64,000 bases of DNA from Psychromonas sp. MME1. GTDB lineage: Bacteria; Pseudomonadota; Gammaproteobacteria; Enterobacterales; Psychromonadaceae. Below the pieces are notes generated by a model. The model ran no database searches. It was not told the DNA's origin and was given only the letters and a program-made list of their open reading frames with translations. Where the stretch lies: NCBI RefSeq assembly GCF_041080865.1, contig NZ_CP160906.1, positions 682,001-746,000 on the forward strand, given 5' to 3'. Shown here in pieces: positions 27,806 through 38,065 of this stretch (the stretch's first letter is position 1; each line of letters opens with the position of its first letter). Position numbers and translations under genes: made by a program.

Positions 27806-29409
27806 TTGATTTCTACAGCAAATATCACCATGCAGTTTGGCGCAGAGCCTCTTTTTGAAAACATTTCAGCTAAATTTGGTAACGGTAACCGCTACGGTCT
27901 GATCGGCGCCAATGGGTGTGGAAAGTCAACATTTATGAAAATTCTCAGTGGTGAACAGGAACCAAGTTCTGGCAATGTCTCAATTGCTACGGGCTTAAAG
28001 TTAGGGACATTAAGCCAAGATCAGTTTGCCTTTGAACAATATAATGTTATCGATGTCGTGATCATGGGAGACGAGGCGCTCTGGAAAGTGAAACAGGAAC
28101 GCGACCGAATTTACGCCAAAGCTGAAATGTCTGAAGCGGATGGCATGGCCGTTGCTGAATTAGAGCATGATTTTGCTGAAATGGACGGTTATAGTGCTGA
28201 AAGCCGCGCCGGGGAAATATTGCTCGCAGCGGGCATCGATGAAGCATTTCATTTCGGCCTAATGCAACAGGTGGCACCCGGCTGGAAATTACGTGTGTTA
28301 TTGGCACAAGCTTTGTTTGCTAATCCTGATATTTTATTACTTGATGAGCCAACCAATAACTTAGATATAAATACCATCAATTGGCTATCTGAAGAACTTA
28401 ATCAACGAAAATGCACCATGATTATTATTTCTCACGACAGGCATTTTTTAAACTCAGTGTGTACTCATATGGCGGACATTGATTATGGGAACTGCGCATT
28501 TATCCCGGTAACTATGAATATTTTCTCGCAGCTTCGAGTTTGATTCGTGAACAATTGCTCTCAGAAAATGCGAAGAAAAGTGCTGAAATTAATGAACTTC
28601 AAGATTTTGTTAACCGTTTTGGTGCTAATGCATCTAAAGCTAAGCAAGCGAGTTCACGCGCTAAAAAAATGGATAAAATTAAGCTTGATGAAGTAAAATC
28701 ATCAAGTCGTATGAGTCCATCAATACGTTTTGCCGAAGGTAAAAAAATGCATCGCCAAGCCTTAGTGTTAGAAAAGATAGGCCATGGTTTCGATGGTGAG
28801 CAGCTATTTTCGGGTGGTGATTTAATTTTAGAAGCGGGGGCTAAATTAGCGATTATTGGTGAAAATGGTGTTGGTAAAACCACTTTATTACGATGCTTAG
28901 TCAATGAGTTGGAAAATCAACAGGGTGTTATTAAATGGTCTGAAAATGCCAGTATTGGTTATTGCCCACAGGATAGCAGCGCTGATTTTGATAATGATTT
29001 AACGCTGTTTGATTGGATTTCGCAATGGCGAACCGCTAAGCATGATGATCTTGCCGTGCGTGGGATGTTAGGGCGTTTATTATTTACTGCCGATGATGCC
29101 AATAAAAAAGCACGAAACTGTTCGGGTGGTGAAAAAAATCGTCTTCTTTTTGGCAAATTGATGATGCAAGATATTAATGTGTTAGTGATGGATGAACCGA
29201 CTAACCACATGGATATTGAAGCGATCGAAGCGTTAAATGAAGCACTAAAAGTGTATCAAGGCACATTAATTTTTGTCAGTCATGACCGTAAATTTGTCTC
29301 ATCATTGGCGACGCGAATTATCGATATTAAAGATAAAGCCTTGATCAATTTCCATGGCACATACGATGAATACATTGCCAGTCAATGTGAGTCAAAAAAA
29401 GTTGCTTAA
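27806..29409 (+). pseudogene. ybiT: ABC-F family ATPase (YbiT), one frameshift
   Basis: Two frames make one protein of about 534 residues, collinear with E. coli YbiT. First half: Walker [28 protein letters not shown]; second half: Walker A GENGVGKTT, signature CSGGEKNR, VMDEPTNHMD, FVSHDRKF. The linker is split at TATGGGAACTG (28497-28499): with one more G the text reads [25 protein letters not shown], exactly as in relatives. The start is placed at TTG 27806 because it aligns with the start of YbiT and AGGA lies 9 bases upstream; TTG-initiated extensions to 27743 look spurious. ABC-F proteins bind the ribosomal E site and modulate elongation. The lost G in a short G run may be a sequencing error, since both halves are otherwise perfect. 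Confidence 0.88.
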
Positions 29410-29549
29410 AGATAATTTTACTGATTTTTAGTTGATTGATGAACGTTTTAAATGTGCAATAAAATCAATCAATTATCTGTTTTGTGTGTTAACTGTTGCT
29501 GAAAATGATGAATGTAGGGGGAGCAGGTTTATTAATTTTAAATCGGTTT

Positions 29550-30392
29550 TTAACTGACAACTTTATCACGTCCTAATGATTTCGCCATATATAACTTTTC
29601 ATCTGCATTTGCGAATAAACTATCCACTGATTGGCTACAGTGGGAATAATTTGATACGCCAAAGCTACAGGTAATGCTTCTGTATAAAAAGAAACTATCA
29701 TTCATTCCAGTCGTAATATCGGAACCACTGGCCATATCTACTTCCAGCATCGATTTGCAGATATCATGAGCAGTAATTTTATTTAACCCATAATGGCCTA
29801 AATGGAGTCTATCTTTAATCGTGAGACGGATGCGTTCAGCTATGGTCGTTGCCTCTTGCAAACTGGTTTCTGGCAGCAAAAATAAAAACTCCTCTCCACC
29901 ATAGCGGTAAGCAAAGTCAGAAGGTCGCAAAGATTCCAATACTAATTTTCCGAATAAGGAGAGTGTCTCATCACCAACGGAATGACCGAATTTGTCATTT
30001 ACTTCTTTGAATTTATCTAAGTCACAGATAATTAATGAAAAATCAGAAATAGTTCCCTCATAGACTTCATTTTCTAAACTGATTATTTTTCGTTCTGAAA
30101 ATTCTTTGCGTCTTAAACCTGTTAATTTATCTAAGGATAACTTATTTATTGCATTTAAATTTTTGGCGGCTAAATCAAATCGTCCATCTTGAAGATGTTG
30201 ATTATGGGAGTCGACAAAATCATAGTTCATTATATCGCGATAAAAATAGTAACACTGTTGTTCTAGCGAGTTTCTATTTGCATCTTTGTTATTAGGTATA
30301 CTTAAAAAATTTAACAGGTTAAAAAATTCGTTGCCGTATCTAAAACCGCTATCAATCTCTATTTCTGATCCCTGATAATTTAAAAATTGCAT
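29550..30392 (-). CDS. Soluble diguanylate cyclase (GGDEF)
   Basis: 280 residues, no membrane helix or signal. The N-terminal 95 residues are a helical domain without recognisable family. The cyclase domain (about 100-278) has DLDKFKEVNDKFGH, RYGGEEFLFLLPE as active site, and an RxxD inhibitory site (RPSD) exactly five residues before GGEEF, so it is probably active and feedback inhibited by c-di-GMP. A second diguanylate cyclase gene lies 290 bp upstream on the same strand, but the gap makes a common operon uncertain. Confidence 0.92.
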   Translation of the reverse strand: MQFLNYQGSEIEIDSGFRYGNEFFNLLNFLSIPNNKDANRNSLEQQCYYFYRDIMNYDFVDSHNQHLQDGRFDLAAKNLNAINKLSLDKLTGLRRKEFSERKIISLENEVYEGTISDFSLIICDLDKFKEVNDKFGHSVGDETLSLFGKLVLESLRPSDFAYRYGGEEFLFLLPETSLQEATTIAERIRLTIKDRLHLGHYGLNKITAHDICKSMLEVDMASGSDITTGMNDSFFLYRSITCSFGVSNYSHCSQSVDSLFANADEKLYMAKSLGRDKVVS

Positions 30393-30683
30393 AGCTAACC
30401 TTGCCTTGCATTGCCAAAAAATTTAAGTTTTTGTGAGCGTGCTATAATTCCCTATTAACTATCAGTTTGCAAATTATAAATAAAAATTTTTATCCTATTA
30501 TTACTTTTTAAACTTATATAATGATGCGCAAGAAGTACCGTCAAAGTTTAAAAGATCGCAGTAACAAAGTAGAAGCTATAGTGAGAGTCCATGTGATGAA
30601 ATAATCGCGAGTTGCTGAAATATAGGTTGCTATTTTTCAGCTACAATTCTTAAATCCTGTTTAGGGACGTTGCTCGATGCCGT

Positions 30684-31958
30684 TTAAAGTTTATCTGCTC
30701 GGGTGACCTTATTACGGCCATTCGCTTTAGAGTGATAAAGTGCTCTGTCGGCTTCCGCGAAAACTTCTTGTAAAGTGCGTTTTTCTTTTACCGAGCTTAC
30801 ACCAAAGCTGGCGGTGATTTTCATATCCTGTGGCCAATTATAAGCTTCAATATAAATTCTAAGCTTCTCTGCACATGCTGTAGCTGCTTCTGGCGATGTG
30901 CTGGGTAGTAAGATGACAAATTCTTCCCCTCCCCAACGGCCAATGTAATCCTGTTCACGTGAATAAGTGCGTAAAATATCCGCTATGTTCTTAATCACTT
31001 TATCGCCCATTGCATGGCCATAGTTATCATTTATAGATTTGAAATGGTCGATGTCAGCGACAATTAAACTATAATTTATATGATGAATATTCCAATCTAT
31101 CTCTACTTGGGCAAATAATTTATCCAGCGCATGGCGATTTAATAATCGTGACAATTGATCATGGTTAGCGATATCTTTTAATAAATCACGTTCAGATTGA
31201 GCATGCTTATATGCTGATTTTAGCAAAAACAGTCTATAGCCAATGACTAAAAACAGACTAAAAAGCAAAATGGTTATAACTATGAGGTAAAAATTTTCTT
31301 TGCTAATCACTTTTCCTGTGAAAGTTATGTGTCGTATTTCAAACTCCTTTTTTCCAAGGCTGCTGTGAGTACCCGTTAAAACTTCGATAAACATTACTTC
31401 AGAGAAATCTAAACGAGAAGATTCGATGGGTAAATCTCGCTCTAGCACCCACCAGTGAGCAACGTTAAAATCTGACATACGAAAGGTGACGGGGGACCCA
31501 TATCGACTTGGTTTAAATTCAAGTTTATTAAATTTATAAGAGAGTTTATCTTCGCGTTCCGTTAGTTCATCCTCATGAGTTCTTAAGAAGAGGCGGATAG
31601 TATCCTCCGCGTTACCGTCAATGTGGTAATCTATTGTTATTTTGTCGTAACTAGATAAATCTAGCCCCATACCGGATTGCGGATCTATCAAATCTAATTT
31701 GAAAGAGCAGTATGGGAAATCCTGTCCTGAACGTATTATGCAGCGCCATTTATAACTATCTGGAGAGTTTATTCGAGTTATAATTGAACTTCCTCCACTA
31801 TACGAATCAGTTACTAACTCTTGGGGATATGGTTCGGAAACATCGACTACAAGGGATTTATTAAATGAATAAGGGTAAAGCACAATAGCAATTAATGAGA
31901 TTATGACCGCAATTAAAGCTGTAATTTCTAATGGGTTTAGCATCGTTCGTATATTCAT
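30684..31958 (-). CDS. Membrane-bound diguanylate cyclase with periplasmic beta-sandwich sensor
   Basis: 424 residues from the ATG at 31958 (MNIRTMLN), preferred to the codon at 31982 because TTAGGTAG lies 7 bases upstream. TM1 about 10-32, a periplasmic domain of about 180 residues (FCSFKLDLIDPQSGMGLDLSS-like start, SYDKITIDYHI, NTFRLFLRTH, MFIEVLTG) whose strand pattern resembles carbohydrate-binding beta-sandwiches, TM2 about 230-252, a short coiled coil, and GGDEF (RWGGEEFVILLP) with DADIDHFKSINDNYGH-type metal residues. An RxxD site (REQD) is five residues before GGEEF. It should make c-di-GMP in response to an extracytoplasmic cue, perhaps a sugar; the ligand is inference. Confidence 0.9.
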   Translation of the reverse strand: MNIRTMLNPLEITALIAVIISLIAIVLYPYSFNKSLVVDVSEPYPQELVTDSYSGGSSIITRINSPDSYKWRCIIRSGQDFPYCSFKLDLIDPQSGMGLDLSSYDKITIDYHIDGNAEDTIRLFLRTHEDELTEREDKLSYKFNKLEFKPSRYGSPVTFRMSDFNVAHWWVLERDLPIESSRLDFSEVMFIEVLTGTHSSLGKKEFEIRHITFTGKVISKENFYLIVITILLFSLFLVIGYRLFLLKSAYKHAQSERDLLKDIANHDQLSRLLNRHALDKLFAQVEIDWNIHHINYSLIVADIDHFKSINDNYGHAMGDKVIKNIADILRTYSREQDYIGRWGGEEFVILLPSTSPEAATACAEKLRIYIEAYNWPQDMKITASFGVSSVKEKRTLQEVFAEADRALYHSKANGRNKVTRADKL

Positions 31959-32384
31959 AAAATAACTACCTAAGGATATCAATTGATCAATTTTATGATG
32001 TCCTAAAACGTGACAAAAATATTAAGCTGAAATGGCATTATTTAATGTGGGCTAATATACTAGCCTCTTTTTTTATTTGGGGCGAGCTTTGTTTCTGAAA
32101 CATGTTAAGTGGCAAACTATATTTCCCCCGTCAAGCTCATGTTACTTGAATAGGCAAAGTCAGTAATAAAATGAGTGCCGAGATGCTAGGCATAAAATTG
32201 AAGTATCGTTATTCTACATAGCGCTTTAGTAGCAAATCGGGTTACTCGATGGGGATATTTGTAGCATTACTATTATCCCCACAAAATACCCCCTGTTATC
32301 TGTCATTAAAAGCGCACAGAGTGGGTTCGGGTCACTGAGTTATCTTCACGTTATTTGGTGTGATATATTTTAACTCACCACCTC
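31959..32384. other. Intergenic region, nothing recognised
   Basis: About 425 bp between two minus-strand genes. It has stops in all frames and no clear hairpin, repeat or RNA. It should hold the promoter of the GGDEF gene and the 3' end of the yceI transcript. Confidence 0.4.
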
Positions 32385-32954
32385 TTATTTACGGATACCT
32401 TCAACTTCAAGTTGCATATCTACGTAGCTACTTGCACCCATCACTTTAATACCAAAGTCGGCTAGCTCTAAGCGAGTTGTACCAGAAAAGCCTGCGCGAT
32501 AACCACCCCAAGGATCGCTACCTTCGCCAATAAAATTAGCGTCAATAGTGATATTTTTGGTTACACCATGTAATGTTAAGTCACCACTAATCGCGATACC
32601 GCCATCGCTTTTTTGTGTCACCTTAGTGCTCACAAATTTAGCCGTTGAATACTTGCTGGCATTAATGAAATCACTGCTTTTAATATGTTTATCACGTTCA
32701 GCATGATTGGAGTCTAAGCTGGTTGTATCAATAAGGACATTTACTTTAGCACTTTCAATATTATTGGCATCGTAGCTGAATTCGCCACTGAAATTGTTAA
32801 AGCGTCCTTGGATAAAACTGTAACCTAAATGGCTGACTTTAAAATTTACCGAAGCATGAGCGCCCTTTGTGTCAATAGTATAATCGGCAGCATTAGCAAA
32901 ACCTGTAGTTATTAAAGCAGCAGTTAGCAGTGCTGTAGTCAGTGATTTTTTCAT
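32385..32954 (-). CDS. yceI: YceI-family periplasmic lipid-binding protein
   Basis: 189 residues: signal peptide (KSLTTALLTAALITTGFANA, cut before ADYTID) and the YceI lipocalin-like barrel (GAHASVNFKVSHLGYSFIQG, KSSDFINASKYSTAKFVST, DLTLHGVTKNITIDA, VDMQLEVEGI). Relatives bind polyisoprenoids (ubiquinone-8-like lipids) in the periplasm. It follows the cytochrome b561 gene by 24 bp, the same pair as E. coli yceJ-yceI. Confidence 0.95.
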   Translation of the reverse strand: MKKSLTTALLTAALITTGFANAADYTIDTKGAHASVNFKVSHLGYSFIQGRFNNFSGEFSYDANNIESAKVNVLIDTTSLDSNHAERDKHIKSSDFINASKYSTAKFVSTKVTQKSDGGIAISGDLTLHGVTKNITIDANFIGEGSDPWGGYRAGFSGTTRLELADFGIKVMGASSYVDMQLEVEGIRK

Positions 32955-32978
32955 GGTAATCCTTATAGTCAGTTGAGT

Positions 32979-33506
32979 TTATAGCATTTTCTTAAGTGTA
33001 TTATCTTTATCGATAAAATGATGTTTTAGCGCAGCCAGCGCGTGTACGCTTGCTAAAGCAATTAACGTGTAAGCAAGGTAATAATGAATGTCACCAGCTA
33101 TATCTTCTTGATTTTCAATAAATGATCCGAATCCTGGAATTGAAAACCAATTAAATATTTCAATAGCGCGGCCATCTGCGGTAGAGATAAGGTAACCAGA
33201 GATGAATATAGTGAACAATAAAATATAAATAAGCGTATGCGCTATTTTTGCGCTAATGACCTCCCATCGTGCGCCTTCTATTTTGGGAGAAGCGGTCACG
33301 TTTTTGTAAATGATGCGCAGTAAAGTGATCGCAAATAAGCATATGCCGATAGATTTATGCCAATGGGGGGCTGTTTTATACCACTCGCTATAGTAACTCA
33401 GGTCAACCATCCAGACACCCAGCGAAAATAGCAGGATCACGAGCAGGGCAGATGTCCAGTGGAATAGTTTAGATAAACGATTATAGTGGGTAACGGATTG
33501 TGGCAT
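32979..33506 (-). CDS. yceJ: Cytochrome b561-type di-haem membrane protein
   Basis: 175 residues with four membrane helices and the histidines expected as haem ligands (KLFHWTSALL, APHWHKSIGI, IHYYLAYTLIALASVHALAALKHH). Such proteins carry electrons between quinol and periplasmic acceptors. First gene of a pair with yceI, 24 bp apart. Confidence 0.93.
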   Translation of the reverse strand: MPQSVTHYNRLSKLFHWTSALLVILLFSLGVWMVDLSYYSEWYKTAPHWHKSIGICLFAITLLRIIYKNVTASPKIEGARWEVISAKIAHTLIYILLFTIFISGYLISTADGRAIEIFNWFSIPGFGSFIENQEDIAGDIHYYLAYTLIALASVHALAALKHHFIDKDNTLKKML

Positions 33507-33720
33507 GGAGATACCTTTAGCTTAAATTGGTTGTTAATGTTAAATGTTCTTTAATTTATGTAACATTTTAGTTAAATTTTGGAATATTCCAATAGCGATA
33601 AAGAGAATAGTTTGTTCAAATTTTTTGATGTTTTAAAATGTGGTGAGAGCTATTCGTTGAGTTTAGCTCTCCTGTCTGATTGCTGAGTGGTATTAAATAG
33701 GCCTATTGGGGGGGAACTGC

Positions 33721-34362
33721 TTAGTTTTTTTCTGGAAATATAAACTCCTGCTCTGATTCTAGCCAAGTCGGGTAGTGGCTCATAATTGAACGATATAGCT
33801 GCTGGTTAATCAAATTTTCTAACCAGCGCTGTAGGTGTTGATATTGCGAGTTGTTAAACCAGTTTAGATCGACACGTGAAAATTGGCGAATAAAGGGAAA
33901 AATGGCTGCATCAGCAAGGCTAATATGGTCCGCAAAGAGATAGTTGTGTTGGCTCAGGCGGCACTCTAAATCGAATAAAAATTCTTCCGCTTGTTCGCGA
34001 TAGTAGCCAGCGGGATATTCGGTAAATCTATCGGCATATTTATATCTGTCTAGCCAATATTTAAAATCATTATCATTTTTATCAATCAAACTTAGCATTT
34101 GCGATATATTGCCGTTTAACCATTCCTGCGGATCTGATTGCTGTAATGCCCACACCATAATATCTAAACTTTCATCAAGTATGGTTCCATCATTAAGTTG
34201 TAATAGTGGTACCGTGCCTTTCTTGGATATGGCGAGCATCGCTGGTGGTTTATTCTGTAGTTTAATTTCACGTAAATTGACCTGTTGCCCACTAATACTT
34301 AGCGCGAGGCGAGCGCGCATTGCATAGGGACAACGGCGAAATGAATAGAATGTATGAGGCAT
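33721..34362 (-). CDS. Glutathione S-transferase family protein
   Basis: 213 residues. The N-terminal thioredoxin-like domain has RRCPYAMRARLAL with Cys11 in a CPYA motif, cis-proline in GTVPLLQL and the glutathione-binding DES; the all-helical C-terminal domain contains LADAAIFPFIRQFSRVD. The CPYA motif links it to glutaredoxin-2-like or omega-type transferases, so thiol-transferase chemistry is more likely than classical conjugation. Cytosolic; single gene. Confidence 0.9.
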   Translation of the reverse strand: MPHTFYSFRRCPYAMRARLALSISGQQVNLREIKLQNKPPAMLAISKKGTVPLLQLNDGTILDESLDIMVWALQQSDPQEWLNGNISQMLSLIDKNDNDFKYWLDRYKYADRFTEYPAGYYREQAEEFLFDLECRLSQHNYLFADHISLADAAIFPFIRQFSRVDLNWFNNSQYQHLQRWLENLINQQLYRSIMSHYPTWLESEQEFIFPEKN

Positions 34363-34623
34363 GGTTGAATCCTTGGTTGCTATAGAGATGAATCGTTTAA
34401 GGAAAACATGTAAAGATGATTGCCAGTGGCTAGTTTTAGCATTTTGTGGATATGATTTCAGTAATAATTGTACTTTGTTGAATTATTTTTACTATTAATG
34501 ATGACTTATCCATTTTACTGGCAACATTTTCCAATAATATCAACAACTAAATAATAAAATGAACTGATACTATGATTAATAGTCCTATTAGTATGGGGAT
34601 CCTATTGTCATTTTCGAGGTTTT

Positions 34624-34815
34624 ATGAATGATCTTAAAAGCGTAAATATACAAGATACCCGACCATTTTTTCAACGAATTTTAGGTTACTTTTTATTAGA
34701 TGAGTGCCCTAAATGCCACTATATGGCCTATGCACCTCCCTCCTATGGCTATCAGGGACATTGTAAGGTTTGTGATTATAGTGAACCTATAGTACCGATA
34801 AAAGATAGAAGATGA
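34624..34815 (+). CDS. Small zinc-ribbon protein
   Basis: 63 residues with two CxxC knuckles (DECPKCHYMA and GHCKVCDY), about 18 residues apart, so a single zinc ribbon is likely. GAGG lies 6 bases before the ATG. Not recognised beyond this; it stands alone about 90 bp upstream of the U32 peptidase gene, in the same direction. Confidence 0.7.
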   Translation: MNDLKSVNIQDTRPFFQRILGYFLLDECPKCHYMAYAPPSYGYQGHCKVCDYSEPIVPIKDRR

Positions 34816-34908
34816 AGACTCTTTCTAGTAGTTAACCCACTATAATGGACATCATGTGGTGGTTTCGGGTAATATCCGCCCCCCTCACTTAAAGTAGGTT
34901 GGTCGGTT

Positions 34909-37152
34909 ATGAAACAACAATTTGAATTATTAGCTCCAGGTGGTGACCTTGATTCGATAAAGGCTGCTATTATCGCAGGAGCTGATGCGGTTTACTGTGG
35001 ATTAGATAGTTTTAATGCCAGAAAGCGTGCGACCAATCTTTCATTGCAAGAGTTAAGTGGGCTGATTCCTCTCGCACATAAACACCACTGCCAAATATTT
35101 CTGACTCTAAATATCATAATTCTTGAGAATGAGATTGGCCCATTAATCAAGCTACTCAACCAATTAGTCAATATTAAGATTGATGGCGTTATTGTCCAAG
35201 ATCTTGGCCTGTTTTATCTTTTAAAAAGTTACTTTCCCAGCCTAGATGTGCACGCTTCAACGCAGGTGACCATGCATAACGAGGGGCAGATTTCATTCTT
35301 CAACAAGCTTGGCGTGTCGCGCGTTAATTTATCGCGAGAGCTCAATATTGATGAGGTAAAATCGTTAACGTCTTTTGCATACAAACATCATATTTTAACG
35401 GAAGTGTTTGTGCATGGTTCCTATTGTATTGGTTTCTCTGGAATTTGTTATATTAGTTCAGTACAAAGTGGTAATTCAGGAAATCGCGGTCGATGTAGCC
35501 AACCCTGTCGAGATCAATATAAAACAACCGCTATGGGCAGCGATTATCCACTTAATTTAAAGGATAATTCTGCTTTCTTTGATTTGCCCGCCTTAGCTGA
35601 TGCCGGTGTCTATTCTCTGAAGATAGAGGGGCGGATAAAGGGGGCAAGTTACGTCCATAGTGTGGTTAGCAGTTGGCGAGAACAACTACAACGTTTCTAT
35701 CAAAATGATGACTTACTCAGTGATAATAGCTCGCTCTATAAAGTATTTAATCGTGATTTCTCGGATGGTTTTTTAAAGGGAAATATTAATAAGCTGATGT
35801 TTATTGATAACCCGCGCGATCACAGTTTAAAACATATCGAGCTGCAGTATGAGGGGGCGGGAGACGTAAAGATTAAACAGGCAAAACAAGCTCTTTACGA
35901 GGAAAAAAAGCAGCTTGTTAAGACGCTTGCTGAAAAAATAGCGGAGCTTGATATTAGCCCCGAGCCAGTAACTATTGAAGTCTCTGGGCAATTAAATAGA
36001 CCATTAGAGGTGCGTGTAAGTAGCAAACAGGGGCGTTTTGTCGTCCTTTCGCAGAGTCTTCTACGCCAAGCGGATGAGCAATCGATTAACCGACGTGCCA
36101 TAGAAAAACGTTTTAAAAGTTTAAATACGGGGCAGGTCGTTATTGCACAATTGCAGTTAGATAATTTAGATGCGCAGTTAAGCATTCCCTTTAAAGAGTT
36201 ATCTCTGATAAAGGAGCGTATTGCTTTTTTTCTTAATGGTTCTGTTGATAGCATTGCGCCAGTGAGTTTGCCTGCGTTACAAAGCCAAACTAATACTCAA
36301 GTAGCACCTTCATTATCAGTACTGATATCCTCTATAGATGACCTGCCATTATCTGCTGTCTCGAATATTGATATTCATTATAAATTACCCGATGGCTTTG
36401 CCAAAGAGAATGCCCGTTTCATTAAGCTCTTTCAAGAAAATAAACGGTTGATAGCCTGGTTTCCTTCTTTACTAATCGCGGATGATTACCATGCGGCCGT
36501 TGCTTTTCTTAAGGAGTTACAGCCAGCACAGATTGTCACCAATAATCTTGGTATTGCTTACGTTGCCGCACAACTAGGTATTAACTGGGTGGCAGGCCCT
36601 TACTTAAATATTACCAACTCCTATAGTTTATTAAGTTTACAAAATATCTCTCATTGTACTGGGGCATTTATTTCCAACGAAATTAATAAAAAACAGATAA
36701 GCCTCATTCAAGCACCAGAAAACTTTTCACTTTTTTATAGTATGTATCATCCTATTTTATTGATGAGTAGTCGCCAATGTTTTTTCCAACAAACCGTAGG
36801 CTGTAAAAAGCTCACTATTGATCAGCGTTGCATACAAAAATGTCATAAATCGGCACAGATTATTAATTTACAGGGGGTCTCATTTACTATTGATAAACAG
36901 AAGGGCGGCTACCCAAGCATTTACAGCGATCAAGCTTTTCTAAATTGCGAAATAGTGAGCGATTTAGGCGATAAATTTAATACTTTCTTAGTCGATTTTA
37001 GTGAATTAGGGGCACTCTCTCTGACTGTTCAAGATAAAAAGAGGTTAGTTGACCATTTTCAAGCTTTGCTCAAGGGCGATTGTGAAGCTGAAGCTCACCT
37101 TAAAGCTGCCATTGCTAATTCAACCAATGCACAGTATAAAAAAGGTTTATAA
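34909..37152 (+). CDS. U32-family (peptidase U32 / RlhA-like) protein
   Basis: 747 residues. The N-terminal TIM-barrel-like U32 domain begins FELLAPGGDLDSIKAAIIAGADAVYCG, with DVHASTQVTMHN and FVHGSYCIGFSGICY. Four conserved cysteines (C173, C180, C196, C200) fit the iron-sulphur-type site of RlhA/TrhP hydroxylases. EGRIKGASYVHSVV is also typical, and the C-terminal half (from about 380) is a DUF3656-like beta domain. Length and two-part build match the RlhA group, which hydroxylates C2501 of 23S rRNA, better than TrhP (about 450 residues). I therefore call it RlhA-like but not certain. Confidence 0.85.
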   Translation: MKQQFELLAPGGDLDSIKAAIIAGADAVYCGLDSFNARKRATNLSLQELSGLIPLAHKHHCQIFLTLNIIILENEIGPLIKLLNQLVNIKIDGVIVQDLGLFYLLKSYFPSLDVHASTQVTMHNEGQISFFNKLGVSRVNLSRELNIDEVKSLTSFAYKHHILTEVFVHGSYCIGFSGICYISSVQSGNSGNRGRCSQPCRDQYKTTAMGSDYPLNLKDNSAFFDLPALADAGVYSLKIEGRIKGASYVHSVVSSWREQLQRFYQNDDLLSDNSSLYKVFNRDFSDGFLKGNINKLMFIDNPRDHSLKHIELQYEGAGDVKIKQAKQALYEEKKQLVKTLAEKIAELDISPEPVTIEVSGQLNRPLEVRVSSKQGRFVVLSQSLLRQADEQSINRRAIEKRFKSLNTGQVVIAQLQLDNLDAQLSIPFKELSLIKERIAFFLNGSVDSIAPVSLPALQSQTNTQVAPSLSVLISSIDDLPLSAVSNIDIHYKLPDGFAKENARFIKLFQENKRLIAWFPSLLIADDYHAAVAFLKELQPAQIVTNNLGIAYVAAQLGINWVAGPYLNITNSYSLLSLQNISHCTGAFISNEINKKQISLIQAPENFSLFYSMYHPILLMSSRQCFFQQTVGCKKLTIDQRCIQKCHKSAQIINLQGVSFTIDKQKGGYPSIYSDQAFLNCEIVSDLGDKFNTFLVDFSELGALSLTVQDKKRLVDHFQALLKGDCEAEAHLKAAIANSTNAQYKKGL

Positions 37153-37285
37153 ACTTGAAAACAAAAAGGAACTGCCTACAATGACCAACTTAAGGTTCGC
37201 TTAATGGTTGAAAGTTGCTATTGTATAGCCTCTAACGGCACTGTGTGGCAAATAAGATATTTTTTCTGAAGGTTATTTACTTGTT

Positions 37286-38053
37286 ATGAATAAGAAACAT
37301 TTTGTATTAGGTGGTGATATTAATAAATCACTTAATGAAGGCTATCAACTCAATTTTCAAGCGCTTTTTAAAGATGCCTATGCCATTACTCGTAAGCACT
37401 ATATTGCATTGATCACCGCTTGTATTTTAACGCTGACCATTTTAGCAAGCTGTTTTACCCTACTGTTGGATTCATCGGCTAGCTTAGGTGAGGTCGGTAA
37501 TATGCTTATTAATTACGTGATTACACTCCTAATCGCTCCCCCATTACTGACCGGTTTGCAAATGATGGGGATTCATCATGCGATAGGTTTAAAAACGAAG
37601 CCCTTAAACCTGTTTAACTATTTTAATATTTTCATTAAATTATCATTGGCATCGATGATGATTAGTTTGATTTCTAATATTATTAGCATGGCACTAACGC
37701 AAACATTAGGTGATTTAGGGTTTCAGTTATCAATAGTGTTTTTGCTTTATTTGAATATGGCCTTTAGCTTGGTCTATCCACTCATTGCAGAGAAAAAATT
37801 ATCAGCGCAAATGGCGTTGAAAATATCCTTTAAATTAGTGCATAAGAATTTATCACAATTTACCTTGATGTTTATGATATTAGCGGTTTTGTTTGTATTA
37901 TCACTATTGCCCTATGGATTAGGATTGCTATTATTTATTCCTTTCTATTTCAATTTAATGGGAATCGTTTATCGACAAATTTGTGGCATTGGGGTCGTTG
38001 CCATGGAAGTCGGCGAAGATGGAAATACCCCAAATGATGAATTTGAAGCTTAA
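37286..38053 (+). CDS. Hypothetical integral membrane protein
   Basis: 255 residues, about six membrane helices (first ALITACILTLTILASCFTLL about 45-65, last LLPYGLGLLLFIPFYFNLMG about 210-230). No catalytic motif was recognised. The hydrophilic N-terminus (about 40 residues) and charged C-terminal tail are probably cytosolic. It precedes the DUF2987 gene by 12 bp and is likely cotranscribed with it. Confidence 0.8.
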   Translation: MNKKHFVLGGDINKSLNEGYQLNFQALFKDAYAITRKHYIALITACILTLTILASCFTLLLDSSASLGEVGNMLINYVITLLIAPPLLTGLQMMGIHHAIGLKTKPLNLFNYFNIFIKLSLASMMISLISNIISMALTQTLGDLGFQLSIVFLLYLNMAFSLVYPLIAEKKLSAQMALKISFKLVHKNLSQFTLMFMILAVLFVLSLLPYGLGLLLFIPFYFNLMGIVYRQICGIGVVAMEVGEDGNTPNDEFEA

Positions 38054-38065
38054 TTATTGATTCTA

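Noticed and set aside
28480-28560. Programmed -1/+1 frameshift in ybiT
   Set aside because: No slippery heptamer with a downstream structure was seen, and orthologues are in one frame; a lost base is simpler.
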